Source: JAEUOS01 sp965279115 (lineage in GTDB: Bacteria > Pseudomonadota > Gammaproteobacteria > Burkholderiales > JAEUOS01). Taken from it: a DNA stretch of 64,000 nucleotides. Below the pieces are notes generated by a model. It saw only the letters and a program-made list of their open reading frames with translations. It was not told where the DNA came from and did no database searches. Location: positions 2,294,001-2,358,000 of the forward strand of contig OZ257137.1 of NCBI GenBank assembly GCA_965279115.1, given 5' to 3'. The number at the start of each line of letters is the position of its first letter. The stretch's first letter is position 1. The translations under genes and the position numbers were made by a program. Of this stretch, positions 39,004 through 48,135 are shown in pieces.

Positions 39004-40011
39004 TCAGCCGAAGCGACGCCGCCGCCAATCGATCAGCAGGGCATTTACCTCGGCGGGTTTTTCCTGCTGGGTCCAGTGCCCGCAGTCGCGCACCAGGACC
39101 TTTTCCAGATCCGGCACCAGGCTTTCCATGCCTTCGGTGGCCGAAGGCGGCAGCACGGCGTCGTTCTCGGCCATGATCATCAGGGCCGGCACCCTGACCG
39201 TGTGATCCAGGTCGGCCGAGCGTTCCCAGTTGCGCGTCATGTTGCGATACCAGTTGATGCCGCCGGTGAAACCGGTCTTGCGGAACGTGTCGACGAAGAC
39301 CTGCTTCTCCGCATCCGCGAGAATCGGCTCGCGCCGGTCGAAGCGCGCGTCATAGGCGGCCACCATTTGCGGGAAGGCGAGGTTGGCGGTGGCTGCCGCG
39401 CCGATGCCGGCGTTGGCGCCCGCATCAGCACCGGGTACGCCTTGGTTCGCGCCCGCCGGTCGTGGCCGGCGCATGAAAAAGTCGAACACCTGATCGGGTC
39501 GCGCAGCGAAGATCGCATCCGGTTCCCGTCCCGGGTCCTGGAACTGCACGATATACATGCGCTCGCCAAAACGCTTCCTGAAAATGCGGATCGGGTCCAC
39601 CGGCGCGCGCGCGGTGTGCGGCGTGTTGACGCCGACCACGCCGGCCACCCGGTCGGGATGGCGCAGCGGCATCTGCCAGGTGACGAAGCCGCCCCAGTCG
39701 TGGCCGACGAAGATCGCCTTGGCGATACCCAAATGGTCGAGCAGCCCGACCAGGTCGCCGGTGAGGTGTTCGAGGTCGTAGTCCTCGACGGCGTCGGGCC
39801 GGTCGGTGGCGCCAAAGCCGCGCTGGTCCGGCGCGATCACGCGCATGCCGGCGTCGGCCAGGGCCTTGATCTGGTGGCGCCACGAGAACGCGAGTTCGGG
39901 CCAGCCATGGCACAACACGACCGGCAGCGTATCGCTCACCGGCCCGGCGGCGTAATAGCCCACGCGGATGCCGTTGACATTGGCATACGCGATCGGGGGC
40001 ATGTCCAGCAT
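39004..40011 (-). CDS. Epoxide-hydrolase-like alpha/beta-hydrolase
   Basis: A 335-residue cytosolic hydrolase. The oxyanion motif is HGWPELAFSW, the nucleophile is Asp in FVGHDWGGF (a carboxylate nucleophile, as in soluble epoxide hydrolases and haloalkane or fluoroacetate dehalogenases), and the catalytic His is in DCGHWTQQEKP near the C-terminus. A variable cap domain (about 140-250) contains an unusual Gly/Ala-rich stretch around GADAGANAGIGAAA. The cap tyrosines expected for epoxide ring opening cannot be confirmed by eye, so epoxide hydrolase is favoured but dehalogenase is possible. It lies ten bases downstream of the flavoprotein gene and is probably co-transcribed. Confidence 0.88.
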   Translation of the reverse strand: MLDMPPIAYANVNGIRVGYYAAGPVSDTLPVVLCHGWPELAFSWRHQIKALADAGMRVIAPDQRGFGATDRPDAVEDYDLEHLTGDLVGLLDHLGIAKAIFVGHDWGGFVTWQMPLRHPDRVAGVVGVNTPHTARAPVDPIRIFRKRFGERMYIVQFQDPGREPDAIFAARPDQVFDFFMRRPRPAGANQGVPGADAGANAGIGAAATANLAFPQMVAAYDARFDRREPILADAEKQVFVDTFRKTGFTGGINWYRNMTRNWERSADLDHTVRVPALMIMAENDAVLPPSATEGMESLVPDLEKVLVRDCGHWTQQEKPAEVNALLIDWRRRRFG

Positions 40012-40021
40012 GGCAGCTGCC

Positions 40022-41470
40022 TCAGTCTTGAGGGGGAAGGTAGTAGCGCGTCGGCCTCAACTCCGGCTCGGCATGTGCCAGCAGGGTCTGGTACATGCGT
40101 GCCTCGTCGGCGGCAAACAGGTCACGCGAGATGCCTTGCACCAGGCGGTTGACGCCAATGGCAAGGCCCGGAATGTCGCCCGCCAGTTGCCCGTGGCTCA
40201 TGGCAGAGCCCCAGTTGAACACGTGAACGTTGCGCGCCGCCGGCAGCGTGCCGGGCGTCTTCTCCATGAACTCGAAGCCGGGCCCGAGGTAAGGAAAGCG
40301 CGACGCCTCGTCGTGCACTTTCGCCTCCGCGGCGGACACATGGCGCGACCACACGTCCACATGGTCGCGGAACGCCGCCACCTCGGGGCGCTGCATCAGG
40401 TCGACATCGAAGCCGGTGGCGATGATGGCCGCATCGAACTCGTAAGTAGCCTTGGGCGTGGTCACGGTCACGCCGGCGGCATGTGGTTTCACGTCGTTCC
40501 ACGTCTCGCCCAGGTGCAGGGCGAAGTTGGCTTGCTTGTCACAGCGCAATACCGACTCGAAGGGCGGCGGCACCTGTTCCGACCACACATGGGTGAGGAA
40601 CTTCCAGCGCACCTCGTCAGGCATGGCCGCGAAGCCGTGGAAGAAGCCGGGAAACGAGGTCCACTTGGACTTGTTCACCTGCGGCAGGGTGGCGCGCCGT
40701 GCGAACATCACCACTTCACGTGCGCTGCCTTCCAGCGCCGTAGCGGCGTTGTCGAAACCGGTGGCGCCCGCACCAAGCACGGCGATGCGCTTGCCCCTGA
40801 AGGGGGCGAAATCGAACTCGGTCGACGCGTGGAACACCCGCGCGCGCGCCGCGGGCGAAAGCGGATCGAGCGACGGATAGTCGGGCCAGCGCAATATGCC
40901 GCTGCCTTCCCGACCCAGGGCCAGCACCACTTTGCGTGCAAACACGGTCTCGATGCCGCGCGGGCCGGCCAGGTCGGCGCGCAGGCAATCGCCCGCGGGC
41001 TCCAGTGCCGCCAGCGCCGTGCCGTTCTCGACCTCCAGGCCGACCATGCGGCGCACCCAAAGAAGGTAATCACGCCATTCCAGGCGCGGCACCTTGTACA
41101 GAGCCAGCCAGCCGGCGGCGCCATGTTGCGCCTCGTACCAGGCACGGTAGGTAAGCGAACCCACGCCGAGGTCGGGGCCGGTCAGGTGCTTGGGGCTGCG
41201 CAGGGTCTGCATGCGCGCGAAGGTGCCCCACGGCCCTTCGCGGCCGAGCGGCTCGCGGTCGATGATGCGCAGGTTGCGCACGCCGTCGCGCCTGAGTCCG
41301 TAGGCGGCGGTCTGGCCGCACATGCCGGCACCCACGACCAGGACGTCGAGCAGGGGCTTGCCATCCGGGCCGTCGCGCGGCGGCACCCAGTTGGCGGCTG
41401 GATAGTTGAGCCGCGCCAGGTCGTGGCGCGCATGTTCTTCGAGTAGGGCCAATCCGGTCTTGGTGGTCAT
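40022..41470 (-). CDS. FMO / Baeyer-Villiger-like flavin monooxygenase
   Basis: This 482-residue flavoprotein has two Rossmann motifs: FAD-binding VLVVGAGMCGQTAAYGL (about 43-60) and NADPH-binding IAVLGAGATGFDNAAT (about 225-240). The ATG-like strand AAIIATGFDVDL closes the second domain. The layout fits class B flavin monooxygenases, although the exact FxGxxxHxxxW fingerprint is not clear: the equivalent region is RVFHASTEFDF. Together with the hydrolase ten bases downstream it suggests an oxygenation-hydrolysis pair. I start at the ATG giving MTTKTGLAL; the upstream open frame overlaps the divergent Bug gene. Confidence 0.85.
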   Translation of the reverse strand: MTTKTGLALLEEHARHDLARLNYPAANWVPPRDGPDGKPLLDVLVVGAGMCGQTAAYGLRRDGVRNLRIIDREPLGREGPWGTFARMQTLRSPKHLTGPDLGVGSLTYRAWYEAQHGAAGWLALYKVPRLEWRDYLLWVRRMVGLEVENGTALAALEPAGDCLRADLAGPRGIETVFARKVVLALGREGSGILRWPDYPSLDPLSPAARARVFHASTEFDFAPFRGKRIAVLGAGATGFDNAATALEGSAREVVMFARRATLPQVNKSKWTSFPGFFHGFAAMPDEVRWKFLTHVWSEQVPPPFESVLRCDKQANFALHLGETWNDVKPHAAGVTVTTPKATYEFDAAIIATGFDVDLMQRPEVAAFRDHVDVWSRHVSAAEAKVHDEASRFPYLGPGFEFMEKTPGTLPAARNVHVFNWGSAMSHGQLAGDIPGLAIGVNRLVQGISRDLFAADEARMYQTLLAHAEPELRPTRYYLPPQD

Positions 41471-41550
41471 GAGGGGAATTATCCACGAGCATGGCGCCGG
41501 TGTAAGCTTGCGGGCTCGTTTGGCCAGGCAACAACAACACGGAGACACCC

Positions 41551-42513
41551 ATGCGATCAGGATTCGCACGCTGGCTGGCAGCGGGCCTCATCATGGCCAC
41601 TGCTGCTGCGACGGCGCAGACATTCCCTGCAAAACCGGTGCGCTTCATCGTGCCGATCACCCCGGGCGGCAGCAATGACGTGGTGGCGCGCGCCATCGCG
41701 CAAAAGCTCACCGAGACCTGGGGCCAGCCGGTGGTGGTGGAGAACCGACCGGGCGCGGGCATGAACCTCGGCGCCGAGGCGGTGGCCAAGAGCGCGCCGG
41801 ACGGCTACACCTGGCTCCTCGGTGCCAACAACATCTTCGCCTTCAACCCGCACATGGGCCGCGTGCCCTTCGACGTGTTCAAGGACTTCGCGCCGGTGAC
41901 CACCGTGGCGGTGGTGCCGTTCTTGATGGTGGTCAACCCGTCCGTGCCGGCGAAGAACGTGGCGGAATTCATCGCCTACGCGAAGGGCAACCCGGGCAAG
42001 CTCAACTACGCCTCCTCTGGCAACGGCTCGCCGCAGCAGCTGGCCACCGAGCTGCTGGCGCGCACCGCCGGGCTTTCGATGACGCATGTGCCCTACAAGG
42101 GCGCGGTGCCGGCCATCACCGACCTCTTGGGCGGGCGTATCCAGCTCTTCATCGGCGCGGTCAACTCGCTCATGCCGCATGTAAAGGAAAACAAATTGCG
42201 CCTGTTGGCCGGCGCAGGTGCCAAGCGCTTTGCCGCCATGCCGGAGCTGCCGGCGATCGCCGAGACGGTGCCTGGCGTGGCGCTCGACGTATGGCTGGGC
42301 GTGTTCATGCCCGGCGCCACGCCAAGGGATATTGTCACCAAGGTCAATGGCGACATCGCCCGCGCGCTCAACGCCCCGGATGTGCGGTCCAGCCTGGCTG
42401 CGCAGGGCATCGAGGCCGCCACCAGCACGCCCGAAGCCTTGGCTCAAACCATCCGCGACGACCACGCGCGCTGGGGCAAGGTGATCACCGAAGCCAACAT
42501 CAAGGCGGACTGA
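41551..42513 (+). CDS. Bug-type (TctC family) solute receptor
   Basis: A 320-residue periplasmic receptor with a signal peptide ending ATAQT (about residue 25) and the motifs VPITPGGSNDVVAR, VVENRPGAGMNLG, NPGKLNYASSGNGSPQQL and HVPYKGAVPAITDLLGG. It diverges from the flavin monooxygenase operon (80 bases) and is followed two bases later by a ThDP enzyme gene, with the RBS of that gene (AAGGCGG) inside its last codons. The ligand is therefore likely a substrate of the ThDP enzyme or its pathway. Confidence 0.92.
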   Translation: MRSGFARWLAAGLIMATAAATAQTFPAKPVRFIVPITPGGSNDVVARAIAQKLTETWGQPVVVENRPGAGMNLGAEAVAKSAPDGYTWLLGANNIFAFNPHMGRVPFDVFKDFAPVTTVAVVPFLMVVNPSVPAKNVAEFIAYAKGNPGKLNYASSGNGSPQQLATELLARTAGLSMTHVPYKGAVPAITDLLGGRIQLFIGAVNSLMPHVKENKLRLLAGAGAKRFAAMPELPAIAETVPGVALDVWLGVFMPGATPRDIVTKVNGDIARALNAPDVRSSLAAQGIEAATSTPEALAQTIRDDHARWGKVITEANIKAD

Positions 42514-42514
42514 C

Positions 42515-44320
42515 ATGAACGGACCGATCATGCCTCCCAACCCATCCCCGGACCAAGCCATGGGCCGCGACACGCCCGCGCCATCCGCGCCGAGCGAGGA
42601 ACGCTGGGGCAGCGACATCATTGCCGACACGTTGCGCGCGATGGACATCCCCTACCTGGCGCTCAACCCGGGCGCATCGTTCCGCGGGCTGCACGACAGC
42701 CTGGTCAACCACCTCGGTAATGCCGCGCCGGAAATGCTCTTGTGCCTGCATGAGGAGGTGGCGGTAGCCATCGCCCACGGTTATGCCAAGGCCAGCGGCA
42801 GGATGATGGGCGTGGTGGTGCATTCCAATGTGGGCCTGATGCATGCCACCATGGCGGTGTTCAACGCCTGGTGCGACCGCGCGCCGGTGCTGATGCTGGG
42901 CGCCACCGGCCCGTGGGACGCGGCGCGGCGGCGCCCGTGGATCGACTGGATCCACACCGCCTCCGACCAGGGCGCGCTGGTGCGCGACTACACCAAGTGG
43001 GACAACCAGCCCGGCTCGGTGCCGGCCGCGGTGGAAGCCTTGTTGCGCGCCGGGCAGATCGCACAGACCGCGCCCTGTGGCCCGGTGTACGTGAACCTTG
43101 ACGCCGCCTTGCAGGAACAGAAGATGGCCGCGCCCCTGCCGGCGCCGGAGGCCGCGCGCTATGCACCGCCCTTGGCACCTCCGCCGCGCGACGCTGACGT
43201 GGCGCGCGCTGCGGCCTTGCTATCTGCGGCCACGCGCCCGGTGATCCTGTGCGGGCGCATGTCACGCGACGAAACCGACTGGAACCGCCGCGTGGCGCTG
43301 GCCGAAAAGCTGCAGGCGCAGGTGATCACCGATCTGAAGACCGGCGCGACCTTTCCCACCGCGCATCCGCAGCACGTGGGGCCGCCCGGCAACTTCATGT
43401 CGCAGGCCGCTTGTGCGGCCGTGCGCGAGGCCGACGTGGTGCTGCTGCTCGACTGGGTGGACCCGGGCGGCGCGATCAAGCAGGCTGGCGGCATCGCCCC
43501 CGGCACGAAAGTGATCAATGCCTCGCTGGACAGCCACAACCACCGCGGCTGGAGCATGGACATGGGCAGCCTGGCGCCGGCCGATGTGTTCATGTTGTGC
43601 GAGCCGGACGCGGCGGTGGCGGCATTGCTGCCGCTGGTTGCCCTGCAGGCACCCAAGGCCTGGCCGCCCCGGGCCGCGCTGGCGCCCGCGCCGGATGACG
43701 ACGTGGTGAGCATCCGCGCCGTGGCCGACGCGCTGGCATTGCACGCACCGGCACAGGACGTGTGCCTGGTGCGCCTGCCGCTAGGCTGGAATGGCGCCTA
43801 CCGCGATTTTCACCATCCGCTTGACTACCTCGGCGCCGATGGCGGCGGCGGAGTGGGGGCCGGCCCGGGCAACGTGGTGGGCGCGGCGCTGGCCCTGCGC
43901 GGCAGTGGCCGGGTGGCGGTGGGCATCATCGGCGACGGCGATTTCCTGATGGCCAATACAGCGGTGTGGACCGCCGCCCACTATGGGCTGGGCATGCTGC
44001 TGGTGGTATGCAACAACCACTCGTTCTTCAACGACGAGCTGCACCAGGAGCGGGTGGCGAAGGAGCGCACCCGACCGGTGGAGAACAAGTGGATCGGCCA
44101 GCGCATGAGCGAACCGGTGATCGACATCGCGCAGATGGCGGGCTCGATGGGCGCCGAAGCGATCGGCCCGGTCACCCGCGCACAGGACCTGGGGCCGGCG
44201 CTCGCACGCGGCCTGGCCGCAGCCCGTGGCGGCAAGGTCTGCGTGATCGACGCGCGCGTGGCGCCGGGCTACGATGCCAACATGAGCGGCGCACCCGCGC
44301 CTTCGCTGCACAAACGCTGA
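42515..44320 (+). CDS. Thiamine-diphosphate-dependent decarboxylase / synthase family protein
   Basis: This 601-residue enzyme has the three-domain fold of acetolactate synthase and benzoylformate decarboxylase. The activating glutamate is in LHEEVAVAIAHGYAKASG (N-terminal PYR domain), a central Rossmann-like domain spans about 210-360, and the C-terminal PP domain has the ThDP/Mg motif GDGDFLMAN ending in VVCNNHSFFND. A natural call is a 2-keto-acid decarboxylase, lyase or carboligase; there is no FAD-site evidence to favour acetolactate synthase. It is translationally close to the Bug receptor upstream and followed by a DsbA-fold isomerase gene 34 bases on. The substrate is unknown. Confidence 0.88.
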   Translation: MNGPIMPPNPSPDQAMGRDTPAPSAPSEERWGSDIIADTLRAMDIPYLALNPGASFRGLHDSLVNHLGNAAPEMLLCLHEEVAVAIAHGYAKASGRMMGVVVHSNVGLMHATMAVFNAWCDRAPVLMLGATGPWDAARRRPWIDWIHTASDQGALVRDYTKWDNQPGSVPAAVEALLRAGQIAQTAPCGPVYVNLDAALQEQKMAAPLPAPEAARYAPPLAPPPRDADVARAAALLSAATRPVILCGRMSRDETDWNRRVALAEKLQAQVITDLKTGATFPTAHPQHVGPPGNFMSQAACAAVREADVVLLLDWVDPGGAIKQAGGIAPGTKVINASLDSHNHRGWSMDMGSLAPADVFMLCEPDAAVAALLPLVALQAPKAWPPRAALAPAPDDDVVSIRAVADALALHAPAQDVCLVRLPLGWNGAYRDFHHPLDYLGADGGGGVGAGPGNVVGAALALRGSGRVAVGIIGDGDFLMANTAVWTAAHYGLGMLLVVCNNHSFFNDELHQERVAKERTRPVENKWIGQRMSEPVIDIAQMAGSMGAEAIGPVTRAQDLGPALARGLAAARGGKVCVIDARVAPGYDANMSGAPAPSLHKR

Positions 44321-44354
44321 GCACCACCTGCAACCCAACCGACCGGAACCTGAC

Positions 44355-44987
44355 GTGATCGAAGTCTCCTGCTTCTACAGCCTCTCCTCCCCCTGGGCCT
44401 ACTTTGCCGGGCCGCGCTTGGTGGATATCACGCGCCGCCACCATGCGAAGCTGATCCTCAAGCCCTACGACTTCCAGGCGGTGGTCACGCAGACCGGCGG
44501 GGTGCCGCTGCGCACCCGCCCGCCGGCGCGCCGCACCTACCATGCACTGGAACTGGACCGCTGGCGCAAGTACCTCGGCATGCCGATGAACCTGCAACCC
44601 AGGTACTACCCGGAACTGGTGACCGACCCGGACTGGAACAAGCGCCCGGGCTGGATGGTGATCGCCGCGCAGGAACAGGGCCTGGACGCGGCGCGCCTGT
44701 CGCACGCCCTGCTGCGCGCGCTGTGGGCCGAGGAGCGCGACACCGCGCAGCCCGAGGTGCGCATCGCGGTGGCAGACGAGAACGGCCTGGACGGCGCGGC
44801 GCTGCACGCGGCGGAAACCTCGCCATCCGTGCAGGCGCTTTACAGGCAGTACAGCGACGAGGCGGTGGCGCAGGGCATTTTCGGCGCGCCGATCTTCGTG
44901 CTCGACGGCGAACGCTTCTGGGGCCAGGACCGGCTGGACTTTCTCGATCGCGCGCTGGATGCAAAGCGCATGCGCGAAGGGCTTTAG
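44355..44987 (+). CDS. DsbA-fold protein, 2-hydroxychromene-2-carboxylate isomerase type
   Basis: This 210-residue protein has the kappa-class GST/HCCA isomerase fold: FYSLSSPWAYF at the start, where a serine replaces the DsbA CxxC active site, a helical insertion (about 65-140), and the cis-Pro motif IFGAPIFVLDGERFWGQDRLDFLDRAL at the end. HCCA isomerases bind glutathione and act in naphthalene-type degradation; relatives act on other enol or thiol adducts. The start is GTG. It follows the ThDP enzyme on the same strand and ends 18 bases from the convergent DadA-like gene. Confidence 0.88.
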   Translation: MIEVSCFYSLSSPWAYFAGPRLVDITRRHHAKLILKPYDFQAVVTQTGGVPLRTRPPARRTYHALELDRWRKYLGMPMNLQPRYYPELVTDPDWNKRPGWMVIAAQEQGLDAARLSHALLRALWAEERDTAQPEVRIAVADENGLDGAALHAAETSPSVQALYRQYSDEAVAQGIFGAPIFVLDGERFWGQDRLDFLDRALDAKRMREGL

Positions 44988-45005
44988 GCGCAGCGCTTCA
45001 AACGC

Positions 45006-46253
45006 TCAGAGAAAGCGCTGCGCCAGGTAAGGCGAGGGGTCGATGAACGGCTTCTCGCCGCTGATGAGCTCGGCCAGCAGCCTTCCCGTCACCGGTCCCA
45101 AGGTGAAGCCCTGATGGGCATGGCCGAAGTTGAACCACAGTCCGGGATGACGCGGCGCGGCGCCGAGGATTGGCAACATGTCGGAGGTACAGGGCCGCGA
45201 CCCCAGCCAGGGCTCGGCCTCGACCGGCTGGCCGAGCGCGACGATCTCGCGCGCGGACTTCTCGGCGCGCCGCAGTTGCACGGGCGTGGCAGGCGCATCC
45301 TGGCGCGCGAACTCCGCACCGGTGGTGATGCGCAGCCCGCGCGCCATCGGCACCAGCAACGCGCCGCGCTCGACATCCAGCATGGGCATGCTCGGCATGG
45401 CCTCGCCCGCATAGTGACGGTGATAGCCGCGCTTGACGAATAGCGGCAGGCGGTAGCCCAGGCGCCTCACCAGCGTGTCTGACCACGGCCCCAGGGCGAT
45501 GACGACGTGCGCAGCGCGCACCGGCATGCGAGGCCTGCCGGCCGCACCGGCGTCCACCGCCCATCCCGCGCCATCGGCGCGCAGGGTAAGCGCATCACCG
45601 ATGGCGAAGTGCCCGCCACGCGCTTCGAACAGGCGCGCGTAACGTGCGACGAGTTCGCCCGGATCCTGCACGCTCCAGGGTTCCTGCCAGTGCACCGCAC
45701 CAGCCAGGCGCTGCTTGAGGACCGGTTGCGCGGCCGCCAGTGTGGCGCTGTCCTGCACGGCACTGGCGAGACCGTGTTCCCGCGCGAGCGCCATCGCCTC
45801 TGCTGCCGCGCTGTCGAACATCCGGCCGGAGCGGTACATCTGCAGCCAGCCGGTCTTGCGGATCAGGTCGGCGGCGCCGGCCGGATCGATCCACGCGGCA
45901 TGCTCGGTCAGGCAATGCTCGATCAGGCGGCTGTAGGCCGCGACGACTTTCGCGTAGCGACGCGGCGCACTGGCAGCCCAGTACTTGAACAGCTGAGGCG
46001 CCACACCCCATAGCGCACCCGGATGGTAGTGGGCGTCGTTGCTGATGCCGGTGGCGATCCTAGCCAGCTTGATGACCTCGCGCGGAAATGCGTAGGGCTG
46101 TACCGCTTCACGCTGGATGATGCCGGCGTTGCCGTAGGAGGTTTCGCGCCCCGGCTGCGTGCGGTCGACGAGGACGACGCCGTGGCCACGCTGCTGCAAC
46201 GCCAGCGCCGTGCCCACCCCGACCATGCCGGCGCCCAGAACGATGGTGTCCAC
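45006..46253 (-). CDS. D-amino-acid dehydrogenase (DadA-like) FAD oxidoreductase
   Basis: This 415-residue flavoprotein belongs to the DAO/DadA family. The dinucleotide motif VLGAGMVGVGTALAL is at residues about 5-19, with the following acidic VDRTQPGRETSYGNAGII typical of DadA, and the C-terminal FAD contact WFNFGHAHQGFTLGPVTGRLLAEL. Members oxidise D-amino acids to keto acids and ammonia and pass electrons to the respiratory chain at the inner membrane. The start is GTG after AGGGATTCCC. It is eight bases downstream of an uncharacterised gene, so they form an operon. Other secondary-amine substrates are possible. Confidence 0.88.
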   Translation of the reverse strand: MDTIVLGAGMVGVGTALALQQRGHGVVLVDRTQPGRETSYGNAGIIQREAVQPYAFPREVIKLARIATGISNDAHYHPGALWGVAPQLFKYWAASAPRRYAKVVAAYSRLIEHCLTEHAAWIDPAGAADLIRKTGWLQMYRSGRMFDSAAAEAMALAREHGLASAVQDSATLAAAQPVLKQRLAGAVHWQEPWSVQDPGELVARYARLFEARGGHFAIGDALTLRADGAGWAVDAGAAGRPRMPVRAAHVVIALGPWSDTLVRRLGYRLPLFVKRGYHRHYAGEAMPSMPMLDVERGALLVPMARGLRITTGAEFARQDAPATPVQLRRAEKSAREIVALGQPVEAEPWLGSRPCTSDMLPILGAAPRHPGLWFNFGHAHQGFTLGPVTGRLLAELISGEKPFIDPSPYLAQRFL

Positions 46254-46261
46254 GGGAATCC

Positions 46262-47131
46262 CTACGCCGGCTGCAGGAAGGCCTGCTGGCGTTTTGCGAT
46301 CAGCCGGCCGAGGTGCGCGATGCGCGAATCGACCTGCGCATCGCCTGCTTTGGCGGCCAGGTAATCGGGATGGCCCAGACCCTTCAACAGGTCCTGATAG
46401 GCCAGATGCAGCCCGGCATCGAAGGCGCGCTCGCGCCCTTCGGCATCGCGGGCCGGATGGGCCGGGTACAGCGTGAGGCAGGGCAGCATGCCCGCCGGCA
46501 CCGGGATGTTGGCATCGTGCACGCGCTCGCGCCGCATGATGGCCGGAAGCAGGTGGGTATGCGGCCCGTCCGGAGAAAAACCGTCGGGCGCGGGAATCGC
46601 ATTGCTGATTTCCACCCGCGCCAGACGCGAAACGATCACCCGGTGGGGGCTGGCCGCAACGATGGCGTCATTGAGGGCCGCATCATCGATCCAGCGCCGC
46701 CCGCAGGCCGTGCGCAGGATGGAAAGCAGCGCGGGGTCGCGGGTACGCACCATGAAATCCGCCGTGCGCAGGCCCAAACCCAGGTCGAACAGCACCTCCC
46801 CATGCGCACCCTGCAGGATGGATTCGGTATCCGGCCCGATTTCGGTCACGCTGGAGCGCCGTGACATGCCGGCTTTGTCAGCCGGCAAACAGAACACCAC
46901 GCCGTGGTTCCACAGGCGCGGATTGGCCGAAGGTGTCTCGTAGGCCAGCGGTACGATGTCGTCCCGCTCGCAAACGCGTATGGCGCCACCGCCGGTGATC
47001 ACCGTATACGGGTCCGGCTGCAGGGTGGCGCCGTGGTGGTGGAACTCGGCCAGCACGCCCAGCTCGCCGACACTCCAGCTCGAGGTGGGGTCGGCAAGAT
47101 GACGAACCAGCAACGGGCCGATGGATGACAT
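46262..47131 (-). CDS. Uncharacterised protein paired with DadA-like gene
   Basis: I cannot assign this 289-residue cytosolic protein to a known enzyme class. It has no signal peptide or membrane segment. Notable parts are VRHLADPTSSWSVGELGVLAEFHH, VITGGGAIRV, GVVFCLPADKAGMSRR, GLRTADFMVRTRDPALLSILR and a polar helical C-terminus. The pattern suggests a mixed alpha/beta protein; a histidine-containing EFHHHGAT could bind metal. It lies eight bases upstream of the DadA-like gene, so a role in amino-acid or opine-type catabolism is possible by context only. Confidence 0.75.
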   Translation of the reverse strand: MSSIGPLLVRHLADPTSSWSVGELGVLAEFHHHGATLQPDPYTVITGGGAIRVCERDDIVPLAYETPSANPRLWNHGVVFCLPADKAGMSRRSSVTEIGPDTESILQGAHGEVLFDLGLGLRTADFMVRTRDPALLSILRTACGRRWIDDAALNDAIVAASPHRVIVSRLARVEISNAIPAPDGFSPDGPHTHLLPAIMRRERVHDANIPVPAGMLPCLTLYPAHPARDAEGRERAFDAGLHLAYQDLLKGLGHPDYLAAKAGDAQVDSRIAHLGRLIAKRQQAFLQPA

Positions 47132-47193
47132 GGTGGCGAATCCTTCACGGGAGGTGTGTCATCATGCCCCGCCGCCGCGCGCTGCACAAGGCT

Positions 47194-48135
47194 TCAGTCC
47201 AGCGGCGCGGGATTGTCCTTCGGCTTGCCGCCGGCGAATTGCGCCACCGCCACGCCGGCCAGGGTGATGGCCGCACCCAGCATCTTGACGGCGCCAAAGC
47301 GCTCGTCGGTGAACACCCAGGCAACCACACCGGCCACCGGCGGCATGAGGTATTGCAAAGGGGCGGTCCGGGCGACGCCGCGCACCGCGTTGACCCACGC
47401 CCACAGCAGCCAGCCGATGAAGGCCGACATGACGATCGCCCACGCCAGCCCGACCCAGCCCAGCGCCGAAAGTGCGCCCCAGGGCGCGCTGTAGCCCGAG
47501 GGCAGGGCGATCACCAGCATGGGCAGGCCGCCCAGCAGGGTGGCGTATGCCATGACGACCACCGCGCCGTGCTTCTCCACATGCGGCTTGGCCGCCACCG
47601 TGTAGTAGGAAAACACCGACGCCGCCAGGAGCAGGAACAGGTCGCCACCGGTCGCGCGCCAGTTTCCGCCCAGCAGCTTGTCGGAAAGGAACACCAGCAC
47701 GCCCACCAGCGCGATGGCCACGCCGATCACCTGCCAGCGTTGCAGGCGTTCCACCCCCATCAACCGCAGGATGATGAGGGTGAAGATCGGCCCGCAGGCA
47801 AGAATCAGCGAGCTGGAAAAGGCGGTGGACCAGTGGATGCCCCAGGTGACCATGCCGATATGCAGCACGTGCCCGACAAACCCGACCCAGGCCAGCCCCA
47901 GCAGGTCGCGCCGCGGGAGAAGCGGCCAGTGCGTGCCGTAGCGCCAGAACAGCAGCGCCAAAGCGCACACCGGCATGACCGCGTAGCGCGCCACCAGGAA
48001 ACCGGGCGGCGAAAGGGTGGCGAAGTAGTACTTCTGCAACGAGAAGTTGCAGCCCCACACCACGATGACGAACAGCGCCACCGCGAGCGAGATCGCCTCG
48101 CGGCGCGCGAGCGACTGCGCCTGCACGGGGCTCAA
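47194..48135 (-). CDS. EamA-family (DMT superfamily) transporter
   Basis: This 313-residue inner-membrane protein has ten predicted transmembrane helices in two EamA repeats (about 17-150 and 165-300). Typical features are WGCNFSLQKYYFATLSPPGFLVARY in the first repeat and YLMPPVAGVVAWVFTDERFGAVKMLGAAITLAGV near the end. DMT members export amino acids or other metabolites. The likely start is a TTG that overlaps the stop of the ankyrin gene (TTGA), pointing to translational coupling. The substrate is unknown. Confidence 0.88.
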   Translation of the reverse strand: MSPVQAQSLARREAISLAVALFVIVVWGCNFSLQKYYFATLSPPGFLVARYAVMPVCALALLFWRYGTHWPLLPRRDLLGLAWVGFVGHVLHIGMVTWGIHWSTAFSSSLILACGPIFTLIILRLMGVERLQRWQVIGVAIALVGVLVFLSDKLLGGNWRATGGDLFLLLAASVFSYYTVAAKPHVEKHGAVVVMAYATLLGGLPMLVIALPSGYSAPWGALSALGWVGLAWAIVMSAFIGWLLWAWVNAVRGVARTAPLQYLMPPVAGVVAWVFTDERFGAVKMLGAAITLAGVAVAQFAGGKPKDNPAPLD